From Phallus indusiatus (taxonomy: Eukaryota > Basidiomycota > Agaricomycetes > Phallales > Phallaceae): a stretch of 64,000 bases of DNA. Under the pieces are notes generated by a model that was given only the letters and a program-made list of their open reading frames with translations, ran no database searches and had not been told where the DNA came from. This document shows, in pieces, positions 11,376-24,011 of the stretch. Within the stretch, counting starts at the first letter, position 1, and each line of letters begins with the position of its first letter. The stretch is from NCBI GenBank assembly GCA_027605045.1, contig JAQFWX010000058.1:62001-126000 (forward strand). Reading direction: 5' to 3'. A program made the position numbers and the translations under genes.

Positions 11376-12626
11376 TCACCTATTCCTGCCACTACCACCA
11401 CCAGTCAGCATCCGGGTATCTGGTTCTTGTTCATCTCCATTCGTGCTGACGCTAGTTGTCTCTTCAGTCCCAAGCTTAGAATGTCCGCTTGACCCTATAC
11501 CCCCACCTCCCATAGCTTCATCCTCATCAAATAGGACTTCATCCACTTCGTCTGGATAGGGACCACCATTTTCCCGATACACAGCGTTCCGTTTGCGCTT
11601 TGGCGCAGTGACAAAATCTGACCAACTGGGGGTGGATGAATGTGTTGTATGTCGGTGTTGTTGTGAAGCATAGATATTTTGAAACGATGAATGTTCTTCA
11701 TCATCCTCTCCTTCCGAATTTCCAGGAATAGAAGCGTATGAAAAGGGAATGCCGTTTAGGTGTCGATAGCTTCCATTTCGTAGATGATATGCAAACGAAT
11801 AGATAAGAAGTGCAAAGTAAATCTATACGTCCAATCAACAATCATTCAATTCGTACAGGCGAGAAGGAAAAGAAGGAACCGCGGCCTACCTTGATAATCC
11901 AACCCGTAACAAGTACCGCAACCGCAAAGCCCTTTTCTTTATTCCATATACCCAATGCCGCGGCTGTACGCTCTGCCTCAGTCATATTGTGTCCCTCGGA
12001 ACCACTTGCACCTCCCATCATTGCTCGTTGCGCATCTGAATTGGCCACCCGTTTTCCATCATGTGGTGTATACACCCACCAAACCACACCAAAAAAGATT
12101 GTCCAACAGGTAGAAAAAATATGATCGAGGAAGAACATGTGAGCGAAATACAATACACGTTTAGCGTCTTCCTGTTGTTTTTTTTTCATGTGAGGATAGA
12201 AATGAGAAAGGCGTTTTGCTGGCATAGAACTTTGAAGGATCAACTCACGTCCCCTACAGCTTTCAAACCCCATGTAAAAGCAACCAAAGCAAGCACCGAG
12301 TAGATATACATGCTCAGTTGCGCGAGAGAACCACCGGTAAAGACGGCGATAAGACCATAAACTCCGGCGACTTTGTTCAAGAGCTGGATGAAAATGACCG
12401 GGGAAGATTGATCAAGATTCAGACCGGTGCAAAATGTTGTTGCCAAGGCCAAACCAAAAAAAAACATACCGCGAACAAAAGAGCCATGGTTACTCCTTCA
12501 AAGAAAAGGGTTATAAAGGGTGTAAGAAGAATATGCAAAATAACACAAACCTGTCTTAAGGTCCATGAAACCGAGAAAAGACTGAAAAGGACGGGGTCTC
12601 CATTTAGGGTTCAAAGTGACTTTCAT
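11376..12626 (-). CDS. KEI1: Kei1-like inositol phosphorylceramide synthase regulatory subunit
   Basis: In yeast, Kei1 is a Golgi membrane subunit needed for activity and localisation of the Aur1 inositol phosphorylceramide synthase in sphingolipid synthesis. The start ATG at 12626 opens MKVTLNPKWRPRPFQSFLGF, then MDLKTGVTMALLFA over two short exons. It continues with LLNKVAGVYGLIAVFTGG and a helix (LSMYIYSVLALVAFTWGL). After an intron with its acceptor near 12220 come RVLYFAHMFFLDHIFSTCW and GVVWWVYTPHDGKRVANS, which are characteristic of the DUF1753/Kei1 family. A fourth hydrophobic segment (GFAVAVLVTGWIIK) is followed by an intron and IYFALLISYSFAYHLR. The C-terminal tail of about 130 residues is acidic and Ser/Gly-rich and ends at 11376. 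Four to five membrane helices fit the family. Confidence is high; the tail is poorly conserved and its exact splicing is less sure. Confidence 0.82.
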
Positions 12627-13257
12627 TGGGAAAAAGCAAAGACGGGTAAGAGAATACGATATAGAAAGGGTGCTTCAAAGTTTCATAAATCTTGGTGTCA
12701 GAGTAGTTAAGATTGAAAGAATGACTGGCTGCGGTGCGTGGTTCAAGGTATGTATGTACGTTTGTGAGAGGCGGAGCAGAAACGTCACAACGAGTCACGA
12801 CCTCACGAGGCTGGAAAAGCTTTGGAAAGGCTGGGGTATATATGATATAATATATCTCAAGATTGAAGAGAAAACAGGAATAAAATGATGTTGACTATAG
12901 AATATAAAGAAGAACTTTGAGGGTAGGGAACGACGACGTTTAGACTGGAAAAAGACGAGCGAGAAAGACAGAAAGACAGAAAAATTTGAAAGAAAGGGAG
13001 CGTAAAAGAGAGTGTCAGCAGAAACTTGGAATAATAAAAGTCCAATAACTTTGTAAGTGCGGGCTTTGAACTAGTGACCGAGATAGCAAAGAATATGTAT
13101 ATAGAAATACACCACGAAAGGGAAAAACGTGGACCTAAAAAATAAACCGAGAGGGCCAGTGAGTCAAGAACTAAAAATCTAAAAAAAAAACATGAAACGT
13201 ACAGACAAAGATATGCTAACGAGAGTGATAGACAAAAGAAGAGAACAAAACCTCAGG
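12627..13257. other. Intergenic: Kei1 promoter and RhoGAP 3' flank
   Basis: No gene was recognised. Both neighbours are on the minus strand. The segment contains the upstream region of the Kei1-like gene, with tatatatcatata-like runs near 12837-12855, and purine-rich sequence downstream of the RhoGAP gene. Confidence 0.5.
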
Positions 13258-16200
13258 CTACGACAGCCGTGGAGATTGTCGTCCGTTCGAAGAGGAAGGT
13301 GAACTCTCAAACGATCCCGGACGAGAATTAGATCTGGATCTCAGAGGATTTCCTCCCGTGATAGGCGGCGGCGGCCTCTGAGTTGCTGCCCAATCAGCAT
13401 CAGACAGTGATTCGTTACCGGGAGACATCGTCTTCGCTGGTGTTACGGGAAGCGGATGAGAGTACGGCTGATGTGCAAGCTGCGGATGCGGCGATTGTGG
13501 ATTGAGTAAATTATTACTATTGCCTTTAGACGGCGATCCATGATTCCATTCGCGTTCTAAAGACTGTGAATCCGTTTTGAATCGATTCGGGTTCGGCTGT
13601 CGCGGAGGATCAGAGGGCATGGGACGTCCTCGACTCATGGCAGGATCCGAACGCTGCGGTGCCAATTGCGGTACTAATCGAACATCGCCAGTAGCCGGTG
13701 CTTGTACTGCATGTCCATTCGGAAGAGGAGTTCCAGGAGGCGGAAGAGGCGGTGGCGACGTCACTCCACCAAGTCGTCCACCAGCACCCGCCCTCGAACG
13801 AAGGAAAGCCTCGCATTTCTTCATAAAATCTTTACTCGATAAATCCAAACTACTCGCGAAATACTCCTTCTCTTGAAGCATAGGCAAAAACTCTTCGGGT
13901 ACCTGCCAAAACTCGTCTTGGTTTACCAAAAGTTCTGTTACGACAGGTATCGCCAATACACTTTCCGTATGCGCGGTATCGCGTCCTTTGCCATATAGAA
14001 TACTGGGACAAATGACGGTCGCTAGATTTGCCAAATCCATTTTGCTTCCCGTTTCTTCATCCACGTGCGCAAAAGACGCCACCCACTTCAAGAAAACAAA
14101 CAATATTTCCATTGTATCCCGGTGCGATTTGGGTAGAATAAGCGAGATATAGTGTAAACATCGTTGGCGATCCTGCTGTAAAGGTAGCACTGTTTGTTTT
14201 TATGATATTTATAAGCGGGTTTATTCAAAATGACGCAACAATAAAACTCACTTTGAGAAGACGTAAAAAGCTTAAATAGTTTCACCGTCATGAGCGGTTC
14301 AGGAAGATCACGTAGGAACTTTTTAAGTAACGCAGCCAGCTGAACCGCATTATCCTGCGTCAAATCAACAGATTGCGGGTCTCTGTCTATCGCGTCCGAT
14401 AGATCTTTCAACCGTCGGATGTTTCCATTCTTGCGGAATATGCCTTCTACGGACATATCTATAAATAAAAGGTTGAGCATGAGAAAACATGAAAATCTAT
14501 GAACTCATGACTACTGACCCATTTGTCTCATTGCGGAAACGACGTCGTCAATGAATGTAGGCACTCGTAAAGGTTCTTCTGAGGCACCAAGTAACGAATC
14601 GGCACCCTGTCTTTCAACAAGTTGTTCCAACGGAACACCAAACACAGCGCCTGTTTACGATAACAAACCAATCAATAATAAAGTTCAATATCATATCATT
14701 AGAGAGAGAAATAAAAAGGAAGAAGAGCTTCCCAAAGGGGGGGAAAGAAAGAAGATAATAAAAAGATTTTTTACACACCCTTCTTAGTATTCTTATTCTT
14801 CTTATCTGCATTTCCCTTAAAAATCTTAACCCACCATCCACTCTTCTTCAGCTCCACCATATCCAGAATCTCATCCAAATCAAACTGATCACGCAACGGC
14901 GACTTCCACAACGCAAGAACCGCAGCATGTTTCACAATAGCCAGTTCTAAGGGTGATAACTCTCCTATGAGCGGTCGAGTGCGATGCGGCGACGGTCGGC
15001 CTGGTGCCGTACCATCCACCGCAACGAGTCTAGGAACATCATCCAACGACCATTCGGGGCGAATTCGGAAACCAGGGAAATCTTCGACTGAGGGTGACGC
15101 AGCCTGTTGTTGGTGGGATGATGGATCATCCGGGTTGGTGTTGGTGTTGATATTATTGGTATTGTTGTTTGGAGGATGGCGCATACGCAGAGCTTCATCC
15201 ATCGGGGGCGACGAAGGTGGATTCCACGCAATGACTGGAGGACCGCTACCCATATACGGCAACGTCGACGGTCCAGGAGATCGACCGGCTACAAGAGGAG
15301 TCGGTAACGGGCTCGGTATCGGACTTGGTGCATTCCGTGGTTGAGGTTGTTTCAATGTTAACTGAGAAGGCGGAATAGGAGGAGGTAGTTGTAAGTGTAA
15401 TGATGATTTTTGATTAGCATTAATAGCATTAGGGGAGACGTTCGCGTTGTTGGAATTAGCTGTAGGTGTAGTATCTCCTCCCACACGCGCTTCAGACGTT
15501 GGCGGAACTCGACTAGGCGGAGACTCGACGACCGTGGACCGTTTCGGAACACGGGACGTAGCAGAAAGTTTTCTATCCAGCGTAGCCATTGAATTTATTC
15601 GCATAACATCACTCGAGTTGCGATATACATCATTTCCGAATCCAGGTTGTTCCGCTTGACCTTGGCTTGCAGCAGCAGCGGCAGCTAAAAAAAAAGCACA
15701 ATTTAGAAAACCAAGATCTATCACATATATTTGCGAAAACATACCGGCAGACATGGGAATGACACCTCTACGCTTCAAGACAATGAATAATCGCCGGAGA
15801 GCTACGTTCAATAAGAACGCATACTGCTCTAGCCTAGTAACGGCTTGAAACCCACGATCGCACCCCGCATGACCGTGTTCCACACAATATATAGCAGCAA
15901 TGGGTACTTCAGCAAGCGTCGTTCCTTCCCGTAGCGGCGCATTCTCGAAAACAAAATCATCAACTAACGCAGGTGGACGGCGTGAAGTCGAAATCTTCGG
16001 CGGAACAGGCGGTGGAGCCAATGACTTGTCCTTCACATCTTTCGCATCCTTCGCATCTTTAATTTCTTTAGCATCTGTTTCATCATCCCTCGAGTTCTCC
16101 TTTTGAGGTAACGGGGGAGCGGCGGCTTTTCCACATGTCTTACACTTGACACACTGAGAATGCCAGCGCCGATTGGTTCCAAGCCGTACACAGTCTTCTT

Positions 16201-18276
16201 CCACAGTAACCTTGCACTCCATGCAAAGATCGTACGGTGTCGGTAACTGTCTCTGTGCAGGGTCTATCGTCTGCGTACTGAAAGGCGGCTCGGTAGCAAC
16301 CTCGGGTGCAAGACTTTTATACCCGTAAACAACCCCCTGAGTGCTCGGACATCCACCGTCCGAACTTGATTGAACGTCAGCTTTCAACCTCCTTACAGAA
16401 GGATTCGCTTTATTGCTCGAAAGAAGTTGAAGATGTTGTAAAAAAGTCGTGAGACCTTTACTAAAATCATGGTCCCGTTCTAATTTCAATGCACCTGTAA
16501 GAGCGATTCGAATGAGGATTTTCAAATAATGCGCCAAGCCTGTCACAAGAGCTAATAGTTCTTGGGTCATGCCCACGCGTCGTTCTCCGCTGTCTTGAGT
16601 GTGTGATAATAGAGTGAATAGGTCTACCGTTTTACGGCATAGCAATCGAGCTTCCCGTACATGTGACATTCCTGTTTTAATTGAGTTTACTGTTTAGCGA
16701 GATTTTTTTTAAAATGAAATGAATAAAGGAGAATTACCTCTGGTACTTAGCCGTCCAAAATAAGTCTCGAGATCATCAATAGTGGCAAATAGAGTTTCCA
16801 CATGTAATATGAATTTCTCAGCCATACGAACGGCTTCGAGGTAGTATCCATTGCTGACATGCCGGAGCATGTCCGATATACATGCAGCGCTGGATTCTTC
16901 GAATGACGAAAGCACCCTGTTAAGAAGAAAAAAGGCGTGAGAAGGATGGAACAAAAAAACGAGCGTGAAGAGGTGAGACTGACGACCAAATCCGCGAAAC
17001 CTGCTTTTCAGTCTTGAGTTGCTTTTCTTTGAGCGATTCAGGTGTTTCATCCTGCTCTTCTTGAAAATAAGGGGGTTGGTCACCCGTTTGTTGAGAGGGC
17101 TCTGATGGTTGTTCAACGCGACGACTGCGTAGTTTAACGCTCCAGAACTAAGATATAATAATTAAATGATTAGAAAGAACGGGATAATAGCAGGATTGGG
17201 GGGAAACGCACCTTATGAATCATGTAACATTCTGGATGCCAGCATTCGTCTCTCATATTGCGGTTGATCTCGACAAACTGTTTCAGAATAGCGCTAGCGC
17301 ATCCAACACATTTGGTCGCAAATCGGGTGGAATAGTGAAAATGACAATAAACGTTTCCATCATGCTCGTAATATGAGTCTTGAGGACCAAATAGTGTCGG
17401 ACAAACGGAACAGGTAAAGTGCTCGACATGGTATTTTTTTCCTGCCACAAGAGGGTTAATTATAGGACGAGCAGAAAGGAGGAAGGGGTGTATTGGAAAT
17501 ACACTTACCACAAGCAGTGATATAGCTAGCTCGGAGGGCTTGATCGCATTTGGCACATATGAGGTTTAGTCGTCGGAAATAATCACGTTCGCACAAAGGA
17601 TACGGTTTTCCATCTTGGCCTTCAACGGGGAAAAACTTCTGAGCGACAACACAGTTGCAGTCCTAAGAAAAATAAGAGAGAAAGTAAGAAATGATGAACA
17701 CGGGCAATCGAAAGACGGAAGGAGATTCATTTCACATACACGACATCGGAAGCAATCAAGATGATAAACATTTCCAAGAGCCCTGACAAATTGACCAGAC
17801 ATGGACAATCCGCAAGCTGAACATAGTTGGGTAGACACGGTCGATGATGAATAGTTGCTGTGAGTTTGGGACAGGACGGAAGGAGGTGCACTTTGAGACA
17901 CCGGGGAGCTTTTGTCCTCTGAGTGATTTGAGGAAGGAGGACCTCGACTGTTGGGTCTGGATGAGGAGGCAGCATAAGGCGGTTGAAAGGGAGGATTGGT
18001 TATGTTGGTGGTATGGGAATGATCATATAGATGAGTATGACCATGGTCACTTGCGGCATGTGGGGGTAGCGGGTTGTTGGGTTTGTCATGGAGGACCATG
18101 GTAGACGATCTGTTTAAGCCAGCATGTCGCATAGGCACCCGCGAGTTTGGGAGAGAAGAAGGAGAAGAATGTTGGACGACGTTGGATTCGCTGGGCCGTA
18201 GTTGAGGAGGGACTGGAGAAGGCGATTGATGGTAATTGGGAACTGGCTGGGGCGACGACTGAGAACGATCATACAT
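13258..18276 (-). CDS. LIM-domain Rho GTPase-activating protein (Rga1/Rga2 type)
   Basis: A large, spliced gene for a Rho-GAP that would switch off Cdc42/Rho GTPases in polarity and cell-wall control. From the ATG at 18276 it begins with about 150 residues of Pro/Ser/His-rich sequence. Next come LIM zinc fingers: CSACGLSMSGQFV...HLDCFRCRVC, CAKCDQALRASYITACGKKY...CSVC, and a third partial one (KCVGCASAILKQFVEINRN). A helical region follows, then another zinc finger (CMECKVTVEEDC...CVKCKTCGK). Long low-complexity linkers lead to the C2-like/RhoGAP portion. The GAP domain contains the arginine finger SVEGIFRKNGNIRRLKDL, then FLRDLPEPLMT and MDLANLATVICPSIL. The tail is disordered and ends in RQSPRLS at 13258. 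About ten introns are needed. The domain order matches yeast Rga1/Rga2. It has an additional zinc finger and long inserts. Confidence 0.88.
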
Positions 18277-19105
18277 GGCTCGTTTCGTTAAATAATAATG
18301 TTCAATGTTCAGCTCCTTAGCAGAGGGAGCCGCCCTTTTCGACGAAGGCGAGGAAGAAAAGAAGAGCTCGCCGCTGTCGTCGGCGATGAGCGCAAAAAAG
18401 GGAAAAAAATGGAGATAATACTAAAAAAGCACGACACAAAGCCTTTCGACCAGTGACCACAGGGCGACCCAAGCACTGGAATCCCGCAATCTGCCGCAAA
18501 TCAGACCGACTTTCGGCACGAAATTGCCGCAAAAACTCGGACTCGTTTCGTCCGATCCTGGTCCAATAAAAAATTTTTTGCCATCACGCGCTTATGTGAG
18601 CTCCAGAGGCAACCGTGACTTCACGGTGGTGCTCCCTTTGGCATTGTCTCCCCCCTATTTCTTTTGACAGATTGTCGTCTAGTGTGTGATTTATTTTCAA
18701 GTTGGTGCCCGAATAGCTCCAAACGCCGTTTTCCTTTTATCCACTCAGGAGAAACATAGCCAAATCTGGCTTGTCATGCGATGAAAACTGCGTCCAATCA
18801 AAAATTGCAGACATCAGTTTGATCTGCTGGTCTTGTGGTCAAAATTTCAATTAACCCCGACGGAGCTTACAGGAGAAAAAAGGACACAACGGCCCATTTT
18901 TGAGTTTTTTTTGAACTTCTCGATTTTGTGATCTACAGCACAGGCTTGGGTTTCAAAATGCAAAAATAAACACTATTATGGCATTTCGTTTTTACTAAGA
19001 GTGCAAAGCGCAGGTGCTGCTCATACGACATAGTGTGCATGGGAAAAAGAAAATCAATCCACCATAAACATAGTAGAACAGAAGACGTATATGATAGTGG
19101 GGGAT
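18277..19105. other. Intergenic: RhoGAP promoter and RPS15 3' flank
   Basis: No coding exon was recognised. Frames of up to 71 codons are low-complexity. The segment upstream of 18276 must contain the promoter and leader of the RhoGAP gene. Confidence 0.5.
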
Positions 19106-19930
<825 letters not shown>

Positions 19931-20360
19931 ATTGACAGTGCTTGACGTTTAAAAGTTTTGGGGAGGGAGGGAGGTCCTTGATGAGGGTCTTGAAGGTCTT
20001 GGGAAGTATGTCGAGTAAGCGCCTGCCAGTTGCTGAGTCAGCTACTATACAGCTGCAAAACCTCGCGCGCCCCTCGTAGTTTTTAACCTCCGCTCGATTA
20101 TTTCACATTGTCAACTCTTCCTTTCGACAGAACCCGCAAGTCCTCCCGAAGGGATTAAACTGTAAGATACAGTATTTCTTTCTTTTTGTATCGTTCTCTT
20201 ATAACGCTCTTATCTTATTTTTACCCAGCGATTTGTGGCTGCCGTATCTACTTTTATACAAGCTTCAAAACCACTAAACATCCACTAAAAGTTCGTACTG
20301 GACTTATTTTTTTTTCCACCCCTTAGAAATTTCATGTACTAAAATATCTTTATTCGACAG
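19931..20360. promoter_or_regulatory. Bidirectional promoter region of RPS15 and RPP2
   Basis: A 430-base space separates two divergent ribosomal protein genes, so it probably carries promoter elements for both. Pyrimidine-rich tracts (ttctttctttttg near 20177 and others) occur, as is common near fungal ribosomal protein start sites. No specific factor site is claimed. Confidence 0.5.
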
Positions 20361-20829
20361 ATGCGTCATCTCGCTGCTTACCTTCTCCTCAAAATCGGTG
20401 GAAACGAGAACCCCACCGCCGCCGACGTCAAGGCAGTTCTCGCCGCTGTCGGCATTGAAGCTGACGACGACCGTTTGAACAGTCTCATCGCTGAAGTCGA
20501 AGGAAAAGACATCAACGCGGTACGGTGCATGGTCTTCAACACGCTTTCTTTCTCTTATCAAATTTTCTCTTGAAATTAGCTCATCGCTGAAGGATCTTCC
20601 AAACTCGCTTCAGTTCCTTCCGGTGGAGGTGCCGTCGCCGCCGCTTCCTCTGGTGCAGCAGCTGGTGGCGCTGCCCCTGCTGAAGCAGCCGCTGAAGAGA
20701 AGGAAGAGAAGAAAGAAGAGAAGGTACGAATGTCATCCCTTTGTGTCTCTAACATTCCACATGAGCTTACATCATTTTCGTTTACAGGAAGAATCAGACG
20801 ACGATATGGGTTTCGGTCTATTCGACTAA
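20361..20829 (+). CDS. RPP2: 60S acidic ribosomal stalk protein P2
   Basis: P2 forms heterodimers with P1 on the ribosomal stalk and recruits translation factors. Three exons: 20361-20519, 20580-20724 and 20788-20829. The protein begins [20 protein letters not shown] and continues [18 protein letters not shown], then [17 protein letters not shown]. An alanine/glycine-rich hinge ([20 protein letters not shown]) and a Lys/Glu stretch follow. It ends in [13 protein letters not shown], the invariant stalk C-terminus bound by elongation factors. Length (about 114 residues) and the MRHLAAYLL start favour P2 over P1. Its 3' flank (20868-20960) recurs at 22660-22745. Confidence 0.95.
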
Positions 20830-20867
20830 AAATGCTGCTTCTCATTTATACATGCTTTATAACAACG

Positions 20868-21040
20868 TTGATACGTCATAATAAAGATACTTTCAAAAAA
20901 TTAAAAAAAACGCGCAGTCTGCTTGTGGTGGTTTTTTGGTTGAATGACAAAAGGGGGTAACGAAAGTAATAACCAACAGTGTTTTCTGAATGGTAAAACG
21001 TACCGTTGTTAGGATGAGGGAAAAAAGGTGTCGTCGAGCG
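20868..21040. repeat. Collapsed duplicate of the RPP2-3' / VTI1-5' flanks
   Basis: The left part (ataataaagatacttt..., cgcagtct...ttgtggtg, gaaagtaataa) matches 22660-22745 downstream of VTI1. The right part (cgtac-gttgttaggatgag...ggtgtcgt) matches about 23826-23870, upstream of VTI1. The segment therefore looks like a copy of the VTI1 locus from which the gene body has been deleted. Matching blocks are tens of bases long with mismatches. Confidence 0.55.
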
Positions 21041-21398
21041 TAGTGAATTAACTACAATTAAGAAAAGATTGACATTGGCGGATCCGGATGCTCCGTGCTT
21101 GAGCATCATTCTGTGTAAAGGAGCGAGAGCGCAGATGCAGAGCCGCGATCTCGGTAGGACAATTCATTAGACTAACTACCCGCATACAACGTCTACCTAA
21201 AACGGCGGATACACTACAAGAAATGAGAACAGACCAGAACTAGTCATAAATATACATAAATTAAAAACTTTCACTTGTCTTGAGGCGTTTAACCGAGGAT
21301 TTAGTCTGAAAAAAGCAATGTCAACAAATGGTAATTACAGTAAATCTCCTTAGATGGAAAGTCGAAACTCACTTTATCTTTTTCCGTTCTTAACTCGT

Positions 21399-21797
21399 TT
21401 AATCTCGGCCGCAGACTGACCTTTTAAGACAAGCATCTATATGAGCATCAAAATGTGCTTTTAAATGTGCTTTTAAATGCGCAAGTTCTAAATCGGCTTT
21501 TAACTGCGCCGATTCTGAATCGCAATCGGCTTTGAACTGCACAGATTCCGAGTCTGAACCGCAATCGGCTTGTACTAGTAGCCACGCAGATAGCTCGTCG
21601 AATTTTGCTTGAGACTTATCGCTTGAGGAGCCCGCAGCTATTGTAGGTAAAACATTATCATGATGAGACTTCAGCTGAAAAATAAAAAACTGTTGTCTTA
21701 CAAGATGAATTATCCCGCGACATACTAAATATAGATGTTGCAGAGATCGTAGTGATGGAAAGTATGATGTCCCTATGAATATATAAACGGGTGGCAA
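21399..21797 (-). pseudogene. Divergent coiled-coil fragment, possible family remnant
   Basis: A reverse-strand open frame of 132 codons contains QAKFDELSAWLLVQADCGSD, then a charged repetitive stretch (SESVQFKADCDSESAQLKAD, LAHLKAHLKAHFDAHIDA) that would form a helix. An intron-like segment (gtaagacaacag...tttttcag) occurs near 21660-21705, at a position similar to the intron just after the ATG of the divergent copy at 21900. The two are head to head over a 100-base spacer. It may be a remnant of the same family (coiled-coil part only) or an unrelated frame; no C-terminal R-G-N-A-H motif is present. Confidence 0.3.
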
Positions 21798-21899
21798 AGC
21801 TTGTCACGGTGACGCATGCGGCCACTCGTTTATCCTACACTTTCATCACGAATCCCTATACACCCCTATAACTCCCATCACTCCTCTTATACATTACGA

Positions 21900-22558
21900 A
21901 TGCCTCCAGATACCCCACCTTGTAAGACAATTTTTTTTTTCAACTTTCAACTGAATTCTCATACTAACGTTTTATCTAGCAGTTGACTCGTCGACTGATT
22001 ACTTCGAAGCAAGATTTGAAAAACTAGCTGCGCAAGATAGAAGAAACTAGAGCAAAACTCGCACAATTTAAAACGAAATCTAGAGCAGAATTTGCGCAGA
22101 TCAAAGCAAAATTGCAAGAACATGCTCGAGTCCGGCGTTGCACACAAACTGGAGACATGTTGCTTTTCAGGCGCAAACGTTCTCCATTAAGTGGCTATGG
22201 GCAGCCGCGCGTCAGATGATGAACACGGTAAAAGATATGATCGCACATAAACTGAAAGAGTCTAGTTGGTTGGATATTGCTGGTGATAATGTCGACCGAG
22301 AATCAAAAATCACCAACGCGATTTCCAACTTGATCAAAGACAATCAGAAAGAGTCGGTCATCAGACTCTCGCGCGTCGTTTTTAGCTAGATATCTTGATT
22401 GCCCCAACAACGCGATTCGAAAAACCGGTAATCTCGTTGCACATTCCGTAACACGGGAGCAGGCAAAAGAGGCCATTCGAAGAATGGCGTCGGATCCGGT
22501 AGAAAAAGACGTCCTAAAAGCTTTTTATATACTCATTTATCACCTTGATGACTTTTGA
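21900..22558 (+). pseudogene. HEPN-like repeat family, copy 5 (frameshifted)
   Basis: The ATG at 21900 opens MPPDTPP, followed by an intron starting gtaagacaa. A coiled-coil exon follows (FEARFEKLAAQDR; after a shift ETRAKLAQFKTKSRAEFAQI). The last exon begins after cttttcag near 22170 with AQTFSIKWLWAAARQMMNTV, then KDMIAHKLKESSWLDIAGD. One extra base near 22370 breaks the frame. In the shifted frame the domain continues as ASFLARYLDCPNNAIRKTGN and LVAHSVTREQAKEAI, then ends DVLKAFYILIYHLDDF at 22558. The R-K-T-G-N-L-V-A-H motif is intact at the DNA level. This subtype has a shorter N-terminus than the 8440 copy. A TATA-like ctcttatac precedes the start. Confidence 0.65.
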
Positions 22559-22789
22559 GTCTCCTGCTGTCCCCTTTTACACTGCATTTCATCTGTTTTC
22601 AATCAAGTTTTTTTTGAAGCCTTTCTTGCTGTTTTTGTCCTGCTTCATTGCTTTAGTTTCAGTATAATAAAGATACTTTTTAAAAAAACGCAGTCTAGTT
22701 GTGGTGCTTTCTGTGATTGAACGAAAGTAAGGGCAATAAAAGTAATAAACATAAATACAATCCGCTAAGGATGACTATGCACATCAGAC
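22559..22789. other. Spacer with duplicated RPP2-type 3' flank
   Basis: This holds the 22660-22745 copy of the RPP2 3' flank (agtataataaagatactttt and following), between family copy 5 and the 3' end of VTI1. No gene was seen. Confidence 0.5.
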
Positions 22790-23736
22790 CTAAGTCAACT
22801 TGAACCATAGTATCACACAGATAAGGATTACGAGAACAACTATGATAGCGATAGTTGTATACTTCTGCATATGCATTCTACCAGAGCGGGAAACGAGAGA
22901 AAGGAATCAGAATCAGAACCAAAAAAAAAACACAAAAGAACACTAAAGAACATTACCTTTTAATCATCCGCTTTAATGTTCCTTTGGCTTTATCAAGACT
23001 CCCATCAGCGCGTTGAAGCGTATCGCGAGAATGCTCAATCTGCTCCCGCTGGCCTCTCAGATTACGCAGAATATCAGCGCCCATGTCTTCCGTTTGTAAA
23101 GCAATTGAGTGGCTTTCTGCAAGGCGGCGTGAAGAGTCTTCGAGGGATGATGTACCCGCTAGTAACCGTGCACGGTCTGAAGTCGCATAAGGGTCGTCAG
23201 AGGGAGAAGATGCACCAAAGGGGTTTGATGGTGTTGAGAGCAGCTGAGAGCGATTTGCAGAAGCGTGAAGTTCGCGCTACATGACAATGTGAATGCTGAG
23301 AAACAAGTTAACATAATAAGATGTACATACATTACGTTTTTTGAGAGCGTTGAGGTCTGTTCGGTAAGTCTTGACTTTGGCAGTGTACCGCGGTTTAATC
23401 GACTGAAGCATGCCCTGTATTTCAATTTCCATTTGTGATACCTACAAATCCATGGGTTCTCAGTCAATGTTCGTATTATGATACGATAGAATATTTCAAC
23501 AGACCATTTCATCAGCCTCGTCAAGTTCCATGTCTGCTCTCCGGAGTAAGGCCTTCCGAGCCTCTACCATGACACAATATCAGCTCAAAACATCCCTCAA
23601 ACAGTTCACAAACAAACAACAACTCACCACCCTGTGCATCTTTCGCCTCTCCATCTAGTTTCGCCTTGACGGCATTGACAAGGGCAAGAAAATCATTCTC
23701 GTAAGTTTCAAAAAGGGCAGTGGGTTCATTATCCAT
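22790..23736 (-). CDS. VTI1: v-SNARE Vti1
   Basis: Vti1 is a Qb-SNARE acting in Golgi, endosome and vacuole fusion. From the ATG at 23736 the first exon reads MDNEPTALFETYENDFLALV, then NAVKAKLDGEAKDAQG. After an intron come EARKALLRRADMELDEADEM and VSQMEIEIQGMLQSIKPRY (N-terminal three-helix bundle). The following exon carries SLEDSSRRLAESHSIALQTE and DMGADILRNLRGQREQIEHS, then RDTLQRADGSLDKAKGTLKR. This is the SNARE motif with its central glutamine. The last exon encodes a C-terminal membrane anchor (TIAIIVVLVILICVILWFK) and ends at 22790. Architecture and length (about 230 residues) match Vti1. Both flanks of this gene also appear in rearranged form at 20868-21040. Confidence 0.9.
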
Positions 23737-23801
23737 CGTTAAAGCGCTGCAGGAGTAAAATAATAGCCAGACAAAGGTTTATTAACGTCAACTTCAGCAG
23801 T

Positions 23802-24011
23802 TTAAGAAAGAAGAGAATAATGAGACGTACTGTTGTTAGGATGAGAAAGTGGGAGATAGGTGTCGTGTCTAGTGGTGTTGAGCTGCGCCGCCGCCGTAGG
23901 TACGGCCGTGACCGGCACATGACTGGACTGCATGACGTAATCGAATGGATTTCGCTTTTGTTTTCCTTCGGCCTTTGTTGTTGCTTTTTTGTTTGGTTTT
24001 TTCTGTGTCAT
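23802..24011 (-). CDS. Possible small upstream exon or ORF before VTI1
   Basis: A 69-codon reverse frame begins with MTQKKPNKKATTKAEGKQKR and continues with NPFDYVMQSSHVPV and TYLPLSHPNN. It ends about 65 bases upstream of the VTI1 start. A cctaacaacag splice-acceptor-like site lies inside it. It could be a small basic protein, the leader of a longer VTI1 transcript, or chance. The segment around HPNN is the part duplicated at 20995-21040. Low confidence. Confidence 0.25.
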   Translation of the reverse strand: MTQKKPNKKATTKAEGKQKRNPFDYVMQSSHVPVTAVPTAAAQLNTTRHDTYLPLSHPNNSTSHYSLLS

